The notes beneath the pieces are model-generated. The model searched no databases, was not told the origin of the DNA, and saw only the letters and a list, made by a program, of their open reading frames with translations. Positions 1 to 11,062 of a stretch of 58,060 bases of DNA are shown here, in pieces; the stretch's first letter is position 1, and the number at the start of each line of letters is the position of its first letter. Source of the DNA: Desulfobacteraceae bacterium (GTDB lineage: Bacteria > Desulfobacterota > Desulfobacteria > Desulfobacterales > UBA2174); NCBI GenBank assembly GCA_028700185.1, contig JAQVTF010000003.1, positions 1 to 58,060 of the forward strand, read 5' to 3'. The translations under genes and the position numbers were made by a program.

Positions 1-2
1 AT

Positions 3-1127
<1,125 letters not shown>

Positions 1128-1240
1128 TCGGTTCACCAACCGACAGGATATCGTGGGTGTGGAATTGGCTCGGCCGACGGCCAATCCTCCCTCCGCGGGC
1201 CTGTGGCCCGTCAACCCGCGGCCAGCCAGTTCTGCCACCG

Positions 1241-1293
1241 CCCTCCGGCGGGCGTTGATCCAATCCGTCGGCGCCCGCCGGAGGGGTTCTTTT
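1241..1293 (+). terminator. Rho-independent terminator downstream of cstA
   Basis: Perfect 14-bp stem CCCTCCGGCGGGCG (1241-1254) / CGCCCGCCGGAGGG (1272-1285) followed by a short T-rich tract (GTTCTTTT). Confidence 0.75.
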
Positions 1294-1351
1294 GCAGAGA
1301 GGTCGGCAGAAATCATGATCGTTGAGGTTTCATTGACGGGAAAAGGATTTC

Positions 1352-1798
1352 ATGATGGCGGACCTCAAACAAGCGTACTATCGCCGTCTGCTGCCGGCCC
1401 TGGTCGCCCTTGCCGCGGCAGCGGCGATCCGTGGATTGGGGTCGGCGGTGGGCCTCTCACCGGTGGCGGCCAAGGCGATAGGGGCCGTTCTTTTCGCGGG
1501 AGCGGTTATTGCCGCCGTTGGGCTGCCGATCTGGATCCGTGCGGTTTTCGCCAACCGGGTGCGGATGCAGCACAGCGTTGACGAAGAGAACTTTAATCGA
1601 TTCCAGCGCCGGTTGATCACAGCGGCCCTGACGGCCCCTTATCTGGCGGCCGTCGCCCTGTCCTTTCAGTTGGATGCGTTTTACCAGGGGGGTGCGATGC
1701 TGGCGGCTCTTTATGGCATCTACTACCATTACCCCTCCCAGCGGCGCATCGCCTTTGACCGGCGGCTGTTTCGGGCAGGAAAATCCCAAACATGCTGA
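1352..1798 (+). CDS. Small integral membrane protein, unknown function
   Basis: 148 aa ORF with several hydrophobic segments; overlaps start of next ORF, upstream of ArsA-like gene. Confidence 0.6.
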   Translation: MMADLKQAYYRRLLPALVALAAAAAIRGLGSAVGLSPVAAKAIGAVLFAGAVIAAVGLPIWIRAVFANRVRMQHSVDEENFNRFQRRLITAALTAPYLAAVALSFQLDAFYQGGAMLAALYGIYYHYPSQRRIAFDRRLFRAGKSQTC

Positions 1799-2073
1799 GT
1801 CGCATTTTCAAACAATTGCGCAGCGTCTACCAGATTACCGACGCCGTGTTCCGGGACAAGGCCTGCGACACCGTGGAGCACGAACTGGAGGAGCTGGAGC
1901 ACATCTTCGCCTTGCTGGTGCTCGGCAGCTTCGTGGGCATCCCGTCGCCGCCGATTCAGATCACCATGGAGATGATGCCGGTGATGGAGCGCGAGTTCGC
2001 CCTGATGCTCGACAAGGTCACCACGGCCCACGACCCGCTGGGAGAGCTGTTTTCGGTGTTTTCCATCGACTGA
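1792..2073 (+). CDS. Small soluble protein of unknown function, coupled to ArsA-like ATPase
   Basis: 93 aa ORF overlapping upstream ORF, 18 bp before ArsA-like CDS. Confidence 0.65.
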   Translation: MLSRIFKQLRSVYQITDAVFRDKACDTVEHELEELEHIFALLVLGSFVGIPSPPIQITMEMMPVMEREFALMLDKVTTAHDPLGELFSVFSID

Positions 2074-2091
2074 CGTCGGAAAGGCAGTGGA

Positions 2092-3000
2092 ATGCCGCAA
2101 CTGCATTTTTTCGTGGGCAAGGGCGGGGTGGGAAAATCCACTTCGTCGGCCCTGTCGGCCTTGTATATGGCCGCTTCGGGGAAAAACACCCTCCTGGTGT
2201 CGATGGACCCGGCCCACAACCAGCGTGATCTCTTCGAGACCGAATTTGCCGAAAAGCCGCGAACGGTACGCCGGGGGTTGGCGGTGAAGGAGATCGACAC
2301 CGCCTACTGGATCCGTACCTACCTCAAGCAGACCCGGGAGCACCTGAGCAAATCCTACCTCTATCAGAGCGCCTTCAACCTCCAGGACCATTTCAAGGTC
2401 TTGCAGTTTTCGCCGGGGCTCGAAGAGTACGCCCTGCTGCTGGCCTTTGAAAATGTGCTCGCCAGCGCCAAAAACACCGATGCCATCATCTTCGACATGG
2501 CGCCCACGGCCCTGACCCTGCGGTTTTTTTCGCTTCCGGCCATCACCTTGACCTGGTTGGGCGAACTGCTCAAGCTGCGCAACGAGATCTGCCACAAAAA
2601 GGAGATCATCTCCAAAATCCGCATCGGGACCTGCGAGCTGGAAAGCGACCGGGTCAGGAGCAAGCTCCAAACCCTCATCGCCGGCCACACCCGCCTGCGG
2701 GACCTGCTCCTGGCCGAATCGGCCTGGATCCATCTTGTGCTCAACGCCGACCGCTTGTCACTGGCCGAGGCCCTGCGCATCCGCACCCGCATGGCGGAAA
2801 TCGGCAAGCCGATTCACCGGGTGGTGGTCAACAAGTGCCCCGGATCACGGGTACCGGAGTCCATCGCCGATGCCTTTTCCGCGGAAGAAAAGGCCATTCA
2901 GCCGCGTTATGAAGGCGCCGGCCTCCAGGGCCTTGCCACCCTGGAAGCCTTTGTCAACCGCCACCAGGAGGCGTTCGAGGGGTTGGCTCCGAGCTTGTAG
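2092..3000 (+). CDS. ArsA/Get3-family ATPase (anion-transporting ATPase-like)
   Basis: Deviant P-loop GKGGVGKST, SMDPAHNQRDLF, FDMAPTALTLRFF motifs. Confidence 0.85.
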   Translation: MPQLHFFVGKGGVGKSTSSALSALYMAASGKNTLLVSMDPAHNQRDLFETEFAEKPRTVRRGLAVKEIDTAYWIRTYLKQTREHLSKSYLYQSAFNLQDHFKVLQFSPGLEEYALLLAFENVLASAKNTDAIIFDMAPTALTLRFFSLPAITLTWLGELLKLRNEICHKKEIISKIRIGTCELESDRVRSKLQTLIAGHTRLRDLLLAESAWIHLVLNADRLSLAEALRIRTRMAEIGKPIHRVVVNKCPGSRVPESIADAFSAEEKAIQPRYEGAGLQGLATLEAFVNRHQEAFEGLAPSL

Positions 3001-3220
3001 AAAGCGTTCCTCGAAAGATGGCCTCACGCCTATTCGCTGCTTGACCCGTCGCATGTCGGATAGCGTGCGACAAATCGCCGCATGGCGACCATCGCGGGCG
3101 TCGGCCGGCTGCCGGGCGGCGGTTGATTTGCCCTGCAATTCCATGGTAGCCAACACGCGATCAACACGCGCCAAATATCAACCTGAAACCTGATCGCGCC
3201 CTCGGCGCAGAGCCGCTGCC

Positions 3221-4234
3221 ATGAACTCGACTGCCCGCACCGTTGAATTTTCCCGCGACGCCACCAACGTCTTTTTCCACATTCTCACCCGCTGCAACCT
3301 GCGCTGCCGGCACTGCTACATCAACCCGGCCCAGCACGGCGCCGCCGATCTGCCCCTGGCCACCATCGAAACCTGGCTGGGGATATTTGCCGGTCGCGGT
3401 CCGCAGGCCAACGTGATCTTTCTCGGCGGTGAGCCGACCCTGCACCCGGATCTTGCCGGGGCGATCCGGGCCGCCCGGCGCCTGGGATACGCTTCGGTCA
3501 CCGTGGATACCAACGGCTACCTCTTCCACGACATCCTGAACCAGGTCACCCCCCAGGACGTCGATTTTTTCAGCTTCAGTCTCGACGGTCCCGCGCCGGC
3601 GGTCAACGACCCCATCCGCGGCAAGGGGAGCTTCGCCCACTGCACCGCCGGACTCCGGGCCGCTCGCCGGCGGGGGTTCCGAACCAGTTTGATCTACACG
3701 GTGAGCAGCGACAATATCGAGGCCCTGAAAGACATGCCGCCCCTTCTGGCCGAGCTGGGCGTGGAGCGGTTTTTCATCCAGGTGATCGGGATCCGGGGCA
3801 AGTCGGCCCAGCGGGCCGACCACCAGGAGCAGCTCCAGGTCTCCAGGGTGGATTGGCTCGCCGCGGTGGCCCCGGTGGCCCAGGCCGTGGCCGACCTGGG
3901 GATCACCGTCACCTGGCCCAAGGTGTATCTCGACCTGGCCGAGCCCTTCGAATGCGCCGGTCGGGTAGCGGAGAACTTCTTCATCTTTCCCAACGGTCGG
4001 GTGTACCGCTGTCCCCTGTGCGAGGACTTTCCCCTGCACGCCTTTGCCATCGAGGACCAGCGGTTGGTGGCCACCGGCAAAATCAACGAAGCGGATCTCT
4101 TCAATCTGGAGATCCCGGAAGGCTGCGTGATGAACCGGCTGATCCAGCCGGCCAACATCGAGTACGACGCCGACGGCAAACCGCTGCATCGCATTGCCTG
4201 CTGCCTGTTGAAGGAAGAGATCGCCCCGGGATGA
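3221..4234 (+). CDS. Radical SAM protein (SPASM-like C-terminal Cys cluster)
   Basis: CNLRCRHC (CxxxCxxC), GGEPTLHPD motif, C-terminal Cys residues (CPLCEDF, ACCLL). Confidence 0.85.
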   Translation: MNSTARTVEFSRDATNVFFHILTRCNLRCRHCYINPAQHGAADLPLATIETWLGIFAGRGPQANVIFLGGEPTLHPDLAGAIRAARRLGYASVTVDTNGYLFHDILNQVTPQDVDFFSFSLDGPAPAVNDPIRGKGSFAHCTAGLRAARRRGFRTSLIYTVSSDNIEALKDMPPLLAELGVERFFIQVIGIRGKSAQRADHQEQLQVSRVDWLAAVAPVAQAVADLGITVTWPKVYLDLAEPFECAGRVAENFFIFPNGRVYRCPLCEDFPLHAFAIEDQRLVATGKINEADLFNLEIPEGCVMNRLIQPANIEYDADGKPLHRIACCLLKEEIAPG

Positions 4235-4245
4235 CCGGGCAGCTG

Positions 4246-5760
4246 TTACTTGGACGGCGAAGACGGCGCGGCGGAAGGCGTGGTCTTTCCAGGGCGGGCG
4301 CATCGCAGCTTGCGAAACAAGGTGGAGCGATCCACCTTGAGCCGCCGGGCGGTTTCGCCGATGGAGCCATGGGTCTGGATGGCCTCCTTGAGAATGGCGC
4401 ATTCGACGTCGGTGATGATTTCCTTCAGCGACCGTCCGCTTTTCCCGAGCATTTGGTAGAGATTGACGCCAACGTCCGGGCCGTTTCTGCCGGACGGGAC
4501 CATCCCGGCGGGGACACCCGGCGCTTCTTCATGGCGGAGGGAGGCCGATTGCCCCGCCATGGACCCGGGGAGGTCGCACGGTCTGATGGTTCCGGTGTCG
4601 TTGCCGATCACTAGACCTTGAATCAGGTTTTCCAGCTCCCGGACATTTCCCGGCCATGGATGGGCCAGCCATATCTGCTCGGTCTCGGGGCTGAGCCGCA
4701 CCGTCTTTTTGTAGCGTGCATTGTTGCGTTCGAGAAAATGCCGGGCCAGGGGAAGGATGTCTTCCCGGCGTTCCCGCAAAGGAGGAATGTGGAGGACCGC
4801 CACGCGGAGGCGATAGAACAGGTCGCCGCGGAAGCGGCCCGAGCGCACGTCCTGCTCCAGATCGCGATGGGTGGCAGCCACGATGCGCACATCCACCGGG
4901 CGCACCCGGGTGGCGCCCAGGCGCATGATTTCCGAATCCTGAAGCACCCGCAGCAGTTTGGTTTGCAGGGACAAGGGCAGTTCGCCGATTTCATCCAGAA
5001 ACAAGGTGCCCTTGTCGGCCAGCTCGAAAAAGCCGACCTTGCCTTTGGTGCTGGCACCGGAAAAGGCCCCCGGCGCATAGCCGAACAGCTCCGACTCGAT
5101 GAGGGATTCAGGGATGCTGGGACAATCCACCTTGAAGAAGGCCCGGTCATGACGGGGGCTGGTCTGGTGGATGCGGCGCGCGAGGATATCCTTGCCCACG
5201 CCGGTTTCTCCCTGTAGAAGGACCGTGGCGTCGGTGGCGGCCACATTTTCCAGCCGGACCATCAGTGCCGCCATGACCGGACTGCTGGAGATGATCGGAT
5301 ATTTTTTGCGTCTCTCCTCATTGGCGTACCGGACGCTGGTGCGGTAGTGTTCGATGAGGCGGCGTTGGGCGGCGAGTTGTTCCGTCAATTGGGTCATGAG
5401 GGTCACGTCACGCACGAAGGTGACCACCAGTTCCACCCGGCCCTCGGCATCCAGGAGCGGATAGCCGTTCAAGACCCGTTTGTTGCCCCGGTCGTCGGTC
5501 TGTACCGAGGCGGCCGGTTTGCCCGTTTTCACGATCTGGGGGTTGAGGACGGTATCAAACCCCCGGCGGACGAGCTCCTCGACATGCCGCCCCACCAGGT
5601 CGGCCTTTTTCAGGCCGGTGAGCCGCTCGTACATGTCATTGACGGCCAGGGTGTTGCCGTCCCGGTCGGAAATGTAGACCCCGTCCGCCAGAAGATCGAG
5701 AATGCGCTGGCAATATTGTTGCACCGAGGGGTTCGCCTTGCGTTGGTCCATTGCCATCAT
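4246..5760 (-). CDS. PAS-domain sigma54-dependent transcriptional activator (Fis-type HTH)
   Basis: PAS N-terminus, GETGVGKD Walker A, ELFGYAPGAFSGA (GAFTGA variant), C-terminal Fis HTH. Confidence 0.9.
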   Translation of the reverse strand: MMAMDQRKANPSVQQYCQRILDLLADGVYISDRDGNTLAVNDMYERLTGLKKADLVGRHVEELVRRGFDTVLNPQIVKTGKPAASVQTDDRGNKRVLNGYPLLDAEGRVELVVTFVRDVTLMTQLTEQLAAQRRLIEHYRTSVRYANEERRKKYPIISSSPVMAALMVRLENVAATDATVLLQGETGVGKDILARRIHQTSPRHDRAFFKVDCPSIPESLIESELFGYAPGAFSGASTKGKVGFFELADKGTLFLDEIGELPLSLQTKLLRVLQDSEIMRLGATRVRPVDVRIVAATHRDLEQDVRSGRFRGDLFYRLRVAVLHIPPLRERREDILPLARHFLERNNARYKKTVRLSPETEQIWLAHPWPGNVRELENLIQGLVIGNDTGTIRPCDLPGSMAGQSASLRHEEAPGVPAGMVPSGRNGPDVGVNLYQMLGKSGRSLKEIITDVECAILKEAIQTHGSIGETARRLKVDRSTLFRKLRCARPGKTTPSAAPSSPSK

Positions 5761-5867
5761 GTTCTTTCAGCGTTGCAAAAATTTTATTACTTTACCCATG
5801 CCTCGCCGTCCTTGTCAAACCGCGCCGGAGGCGGCGACGATGGCCTGAAACGTTTGAAAAAAGGGGG

Positions 5868-7025
5868 ATGAGGATGATCAAATCCTTTCAAAGCATGCGA
5901 CGGATCGTCTTTGGAGTGGGAAGCCTGGAAGGATTGGGCGAGGAAATCCGGCGCCTCGGGGGCACCAAGGTCCTGGTGGTCACGGATCCGGGGTTGAAAA
6001 AGGCCGGGGTGGTGGATCAGGTGACCGCCGTCCTGGAAAAGGAGAAGTTCGGTTTTTCCGTTTTTGCCGACGTCGAGCCCGATCCCAAGGTGGACGTCGC
6101 CCTGGCCAGTGCCGCGGCGGCCAAGGCATGGGGTCCGGATGTCATTGTCGGCCTGGGCGGGGGGAGCTCGCTGGATATCGCCAAGGTCACCTCGGTGATG
6201 CTCACCAACCCGGGGGGCATCGAACCGTATTTCGGCATGGAACGGGTGCCCAAGCCGGGGGTGCCGCTGATCCTCGTTCCCACCACCGCCGGCACCGGCA
6301 GCGAGATGACCTCCATCTGCGTCCTGTCGGATACGAAAAACCGGGTGAAAAAGGGGGTCGTCAGCGAGCATATGTACGCCCGGACGGCGCTGCTGGATCC
6401 CCAATTGACCGTGGCCCTGCCGCCCCGGATCACCGCCATGACCGGCATGGACGCCCTGGTGCATGCCATCGAATCCTTCGTGGGCCGCCTGGGCACGGTT
6501 TTCACGGACACGCTGAACCTGAAGGCGATACAACTGGCGGCCGCCAACCTCCGGCTGGCCTACGCCCAGGGCGAGAATCTGGCGGCCCGGGAAAACATGT
6601 TGCACGCCTCCGCCATGGCGGGCATGGCCTTTTCCAACACCCAGACGGGGTTGGCCCATGCCATCGCCCTGGCCATCGGGGGGCGGCACCCCCTGCCCCA
6701 CGGATTGCTCACGGCGCTCATCATCCCCTGGGTGATGGCGTACAACCTCATCGCCAGCCCGGCCAAATTCGTCCAGATCGCCGAGGCCTTCGGGGAAAAG
6801 ACCGCCGCGTTGCCCCAGATCGAGGCGGCGCGGCTGTCGGTCAAGGCGGTGAAAAGCCTGCTGGACGACGTGGGGATTTCCTACAAGCTGAGCGATTACG
6901 GCGTGCCCCCCGAACAGTTCCCGGAAATCGCCAGGGATGCGGCGGGGGCACAGCGCTTCATGCGCAACAACCCGCGGGCCGTCACCGAGGCGGATGTCAT
7001 CGGCCTGTTGGAGGCCAACTATTGA
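5868..7025 (+). CDS. Iron-containing alcohol dehydrogenase
   Basis: GGGSSLDIAK, PTTAGTGSE, H-rich metal site region (HAIESFVG, HGLLTALI); start ATG at 5868 after AAGGGGG. Confidence 0.9.
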   Translation: MRMIKSFQSMRRIVFGVGSLEGLGEEIRRLGGTKVLVVTDPGLKKAGVVDQVTAVLEKEKFGFSVFADVEPDPKVDVALASAAAAKAWGPDVIVGLGGGSSLDIAKVTSVMLTNPGGIEPYFGMERVPKPGVPLILVPTTAGTGSEMTSICVLSDTKNRVKKGVVSEHMYARTALLDPQLTVALPPRITAMTGMDALVHAIESFVGRLGTVFTDTLNLKAIQLAAANLRLAYAQGENLAARENMLHASAMAGMAFSNTQTGLAHAIALAIGGRHPLPHGLLTALIIPWVMAYNLIASPAKFVQIAEAFGEKTAALPQIEAARLSVKAVKSLLDDVGISYKLSDYGVPPEQFPEIARDAAGAQRFMRNNPRAVTEADVIGLLEANY

Positions 7026-7070
7026 CTGGGCCGGCCGGTTTGCGAGGCCCCTCTGGCAGGCGCCTGCCGC

Positions 7071-8006
7071 CTATTGGACCAGTGGCAGGTCCGGATGACG
7101 GTGGTGCACCATCTGCTTCAACTGGGTCATCCTGCCGTCGGCCAACGCGGTTTCAGCGATTTCATAGGTGCGCCCCAGGTAGCCGTATTTGGGCGTTCCC
7201 ATCCGGTGATAGGCGAGCATTTCGTAACGCACCCGGGGCATCCCGGCGATGAAGTCGACGATGGCGGCGATGGCCTCCGCGTTGTCATTGATCCCCGGGA
7301 TGATCGGGGTCCGCACCAGGACCGGCAGTTGGGGGCAGGCCTGGCGTACCTGTTTCAGGTTGGAAAGGATCAGGGCGTTGGAAACGCCGGTGTACTGGCG
7401 GTGCAGCGAATCATCCATGATCTTCAGGTCGTAGATGAGGGTGTTGAGGTGGGCCGCGGCGGATACCAGATCCGCCGTCCGGCAGTGGCCGCAGGTTTCC
7501 ATGGCGGTGTTGATGCGGTGCCGACGCGCCTCTTCCAGCAGGGCGATGGCGAAGGCGGGCTGATGCATCGGTTCCCCGCCGCTGAGGGTCAGACCGCCGC
7601 CGCTTCGTGCGTAGAAAACGCCGTCCCGCTCCACCGCCTCGAGCACCTGTGCCACCGAGGTCGTTTCGCCGTAACCCCACAGCGCCTTAGCGGGGCAGGC
7701 ATCGGTACACAGCAGGCATTGGGTGCACAGGCGCCGGTCGATGCGCGGCCGGTTGTCGTCATTTTTGTGAATGGCCCCGGGGGTGCAGATTTCCAGGCAA
7801 CGGACGCAGTGGTCGAAGGTCAGGCACCGCTCCGGGTTGTAGGCCAGTTCAGGCGTTGCGGATTGACTCTCGGGGTTGGAGCACCAGATGCAGCGCAGGG
7901 GACACCCCTTGAAAAAAGCGATGGTGCGGATTCCCGGCCCATCATGGACCGAAAATTGCTGGATGTTGAACAGGATTCCTTTGACCCGGGCGTTGGGTGT
8001 TCCCAT
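7071..8006 (-). CDS. Glycyl-radical enzyme activating enzyme (radical SAM)
   Basis: FSVHDGPGIRTIAFFKGCPLRCIWCSNPES, 4Fe-4S ferredoxin insert (CTQCLLCTDACP), LSGGEP. Confidence 0.93.
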   Translation of the reverse strand: MGTPNARVKGILFNIQQFSVHDGPGIRTIAFFKGCPLRCIWCSNPESQSATPELAYNPERCLTFDHCVRCLEICTPGAIHKNDDNRPRIDRRLCTQCLLCTDACPAKALWGYGETTSVAQVLEAVERDGVFYARSGGGLTLSGGEPMHQPAFAIALLEEARRHRINTAMETCGHCRTADLVSAAAHLNTLIYDLKIMDDSLHRQYTGVSNALILSNLKQVRQACPQLPVLVRTPIIPGINDNAEAIAAIVDFIAGMPRVRYEMLAYHRMGTPKYGYLGRTYEIAETALADGRMTQLKQMVHHRHPDLPLVQ

Positions 8007-8163
8007 GGTACCTCACTTGGCGCATCGGTGCCTGGCCGGTTCGAACACGCACCGATTGCCGGCTCGATGAAGCCGGGTTGTCAAAAAGATGCACCGGCCT
8101 GGGGTAGGCGGCGGGCAACGCGCCGGTGGCCGGCCCTTCTGCCCGCCGGGCCCCTCGGGAGGC

Positions 8164-10665
8164 TCAGATGGTGCCGTGCTCGGTGCGTCGGATGAGGTCG
8201 TCCTGCAGCTCGGGCGACAGATCCACGAAGTAGGCGCTGTAGCCGGCAATCCGCACGATAAGTCCCCGATATTTTTCAGGGTCCTTCTGGGCCGCCAGCA
8301 GTGTCTCCCTGTTGATGATGTTGAATTGGATGTGCCACAGTTTCAGATCACAGAAGGTCCGCAGGAAGGAAACCAACTTGGCGGTTCCCTCTTCGCCGGC
8401 CACGGTTTTGGGCGACAGCTTGATATTGAGCAGCCGGGCGGCCCGTTCGCGATAATCGTAATTCTTGGTGTTGAAATTCGACAGGAGAATCGCCGTGGGA
8501 CCGTTGTTGTCGGCGCCGTGGGAAGCCGACGACCCATCGGACAGGGGGCTCCAGGCCTTGCGACCATTGGGGGTGGCGCTGACCACCCGGCCGAAGGGGA
8601 CGTGCGAGGTAAACGGCACGTAGCGCAGATCCAGGTGCACCCCCAGCTCCCGGGAATACTTGTGGGCGAACTGCACCGCGGCGCGGTCGATGGCCTTGCC
8701 GATCTCGTCGGCGTAGGGAGTGTTGTTGCCGTAACAGGGCACGTTCATCAGGAAGTGGCGGACATCCTCGTAGCCGTCGAAGTTGGCTTCCATGGCTTGG
8801 ATGAGCTGGGCCATGGTGAGCTTCTTTTCCTCGAAGACCAGGCGTTTGATGGCCGAGAGGGAGTCGATGACCGTTCCGTAGCCAATGCATTCAAAGTAGC
8901 CTAGGTCGATGCCGCCGGGGATCTGGGGCGTGTGCAGATCGAGGCAGTGCTCCATGCACAGGTCGTGGAGGGCTGAACCCAGCGGAAAGGCGAAATGCCG
9001 GTGCCGCAGCCGGATGATGATGTGCTGCTGAATGAAAGCGTGCTTGAGGAAGTTGGTCTGCTGGGTGAGGTAGGCGTTCCAAAACTCGTCGAAGGTCTTG
9101 AATTCCCGAGGGTCTCCGGTTTCCAGGCCGATGCGTTCGTCGCCGTAAAGCTTCATGCGGCCGTTGTACAGGGCCATTTCCAGGGCCGCGGCGAAATTGA
9201 TGTAGGCGCAGCCGCTGGTGTAGGTGTCCCGGTTCGGCATGCGGACCTCGGCGCAACCGGACCCCGAGTAGTCATAGATTTCCTCGAAGGTGGCGCCTTT
9301 GGCAAGGTGCAGGGGAATGATTTCTTCGTCGTTGAGGAGCTTGGGAAAACCGGATCCCTCCTTGATGGTTTCGGCCACTTCCCAGAGGTAACGCTCGGGG
9401 GCGCGAGCGTGGATGCGGGCGCACAGATCCGGGTAGTTGAGGGGAAACTGCTGCTTGCTGCGCAGGAAGAGATAGGTCAAGTCGTTGGTGGCATCCCGGC
9501 CGTCCTTGGTCTGGCCGCCGATGGTCACCGCTTCCCAGTGGGCATATCCCTCGTTGAAGTCCGAACCGTTGGGGGAGATATACAGGTCGATGAACTGGGC
9601 CATGGCCACCCACATGCACTCAAGCATCTCCGTGGCCTGGTCCTCGTCGATCAAGCCGGCATCAAGATCCTGCTTGTAAAAGGGGTAGAGATACTGATCC
9701 ATGCGGCCGTTGGAGATGACGGTTCCAGTTTTCTGCTCGATGCGCGACCACATCTGGGCAAACCACTGTGATTGCATGGCCTCTTGGAAATTGCGCGCCG
9801 GATGCTCGGGAACCCGGCGGCAGATCTCGGCGATGTGTTCGAGTTCGGCTTTGCGTTGCGGGTCGGATTCGGCAGCAGCCATCTGCGCCGCTAGCTCGGC
9901 ATGGCGATGAGCCCAAGTAATGATGGCCTCGCAGTCGATGATGATGGCCTCGAGGAAGGGGCGCTTCTCCATGTTGTTCACCGGACTGAAGGGGTCCAGT
10001 TCCTCCAGGCGCTGGCGGGCCTCATCGCGAATCGATGCGAATCCGCGCTTGACCACCTTCTCAAAGTCGTGCACCCACTGCAGGGAGCTGCGGAAGGAGG
10101 CGGTCTCGTTGACGATGTAGCGCGAGAGCAAAACGTTTTCGGGGTGATAGGTCAGCCGGAGGGTTTCCTCGGGCAGCGCCACCGCGAGGTCCTCATGAAA
10201 GGTCTTTCCCTTCCAGTAGGGGGCCACTTCCTCGATGAGCAGCCGGGCATCCTCATCTGTGATGTTAAATGGAGACTCGACGCGTTTGGGAAGTTGCTCG
10301 ATCGCCAATCCGAGAAAGTCGCCGTCCAACTCGGGATAGAGGATACCGTAGCGCCCAGGGCAACCGGCCCGACCCGCCAGAAGCTGGTGGGGATCGATGT
10401 ACACGGTGATGTTCTCAGCGATGCGCCGCATGGCCTTGGCCCAGCGCAGGATCAATGGCTGACCTTCGGTTTCCCTCATTGATCGGGTGAAGTAGAGGGC
10501 CCGCTCGATATCGATTTTCGGCCGCATTGCCTGAAAACTGTTCAGAATCGCACTGACCCGCTTGCGCGATGCCAGATAGGCATTTTCCCGACCCAACTGA
10601 TCTTCCTGGATCCGCCTTTCCTGGGGGGACAACACTTCACAGCGGTCGATGGTCTGAGGTTCCAC
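8164..10665 (-). CDS. Glycyl radical enzyme (pyruvate formate-lyase superfamily; possibly isethionate sulfite-lyase-like, substrate unproven)
   Basis: Thiyl Cys/Glu motif [18 protein letters not shown], glycyl radical motif [11 protein letters not shown] near C-terminus; GTG start with AAGGAG RBS. Confidence 0.9.
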   Translation of the reverse strand: MEPQTIDRCEVLSPQERRIQEDQLGRENAYLASRKRVSAILNSFQAMRPKIDIERALYFTRSMRETEGQPLILRWAKAMRRIAENITVYIDPHQLLAGRAGCPGRYGILYPELDGDFLGLAIEQLPKRVESPFNITDEDARLLIEEVAPYWKGKTFHEDLAVALPEETLRLTYHPENVLLSRYIVNETASFRSSLQWVHDFEKVVKRGFASIRDEARQRLEELDPFSPVNNMEKRPFLEAIIIDCEAIITWAHRHAELAAQMAAAESDPQRKAELEHIAEICRRVPEHPARNFQEAMQSQWFAQMWSRIEQKTGTVISNGRMDQYLYPFYKQDLDAGLIDEDQATEMLECMWVAMAQFIDLYISPNGSDFNEGYAHWEAVTIGGQTKDGRDATNDLTYLFLRSKQQFPLNYPDLCARIHARAPERYLWEVAETIKEGSGFPKLLNDEEIIPLHLAKGATFEEIYDYSGSGCAEVRMPNRDTYTSGCAYINFAAALEMALYNGRMKLYGDERIGLETGDPREFKTFDEFWNAYLTQQTNFLKHAFIQQHIIIRLRHRHFAFPLGSALHDLCMEHCLDLHTPQIPGGIDLGYFECIGYGTVIDSLSAIKRLVFEEKKLTMAQLIQAMEANFDGYEDVRHFLMNVPCYGNNTPYADEIGKAIDRAAVQFAHKYSRELGVHLDLRYVPFTSHVPFGRVVSATPNGRKAWSPLSDGSSASHGADNNGPTAILLSNFNTKNYDYRERAARLLNIKLSPKTVAGEEGTAKLVSFLRTFCDLKLWHIQFNIINRETLLAAQKDPEKYRGLIVRIAGYSAYFVDLSPELQDDLIRRTEHGTI

Positions 10666-10747
10666 GGGTTTTCTCCTTCACTCGGGTAAGGGTTGAGGGG
10701 AAAGAGTATCATCTTGCCGGCGATCAACCCCGGCAGGCTCCTGGCAC

Positions 10748-10763
10748 AGCAAGCCTCATGCCA
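10748..10763 (-). promoter_or_regulatory. Sigma54 (-24/-12) promoter for glycyl radical enzyme gene
   Basis: Minus strand TGGCATGAGGCTTGCT: GG-N10-GC, near consensus TGGCAYG-N4-TTGCT, ~85 nt upstream of the start. Confidence 0.75.
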
Positions 10764-11062
10764 TTTTATCCGAGCGATTCGTTCCCGCGGACGGTGCCGG
10801 CGCGGTTGCTGTTTTGACACCTGTTTTCATCGTATCGGCGAAATCGGTGGCTCAAGCCAAGTCCGGTTTTCCCATGGCGGGAAGACGTTCGGGGTTCCGG
10901 GAGGATGCAATCATGCACGCCGGGAAACGGAAAATGGGGGAAAATCCAGCCTGATTTCAACGGTGACGTTGCATTTTTGCAATATTGATGGTGGAATTTC
11001 GCCTCTCTTTTTTTGCAGATCCTTGGCGGGCGGCGGTCAAATAAACCCACGGTGGCCGGAAT

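Noticed and set aside
7055-7068. Perfect palindrome GGCAGGCGCCTGCC between convergent genes
   Set aside because: Likely a chance GC-rich palindrome or weak bidirectional terminator; no loop or T-tracts, not developed further.
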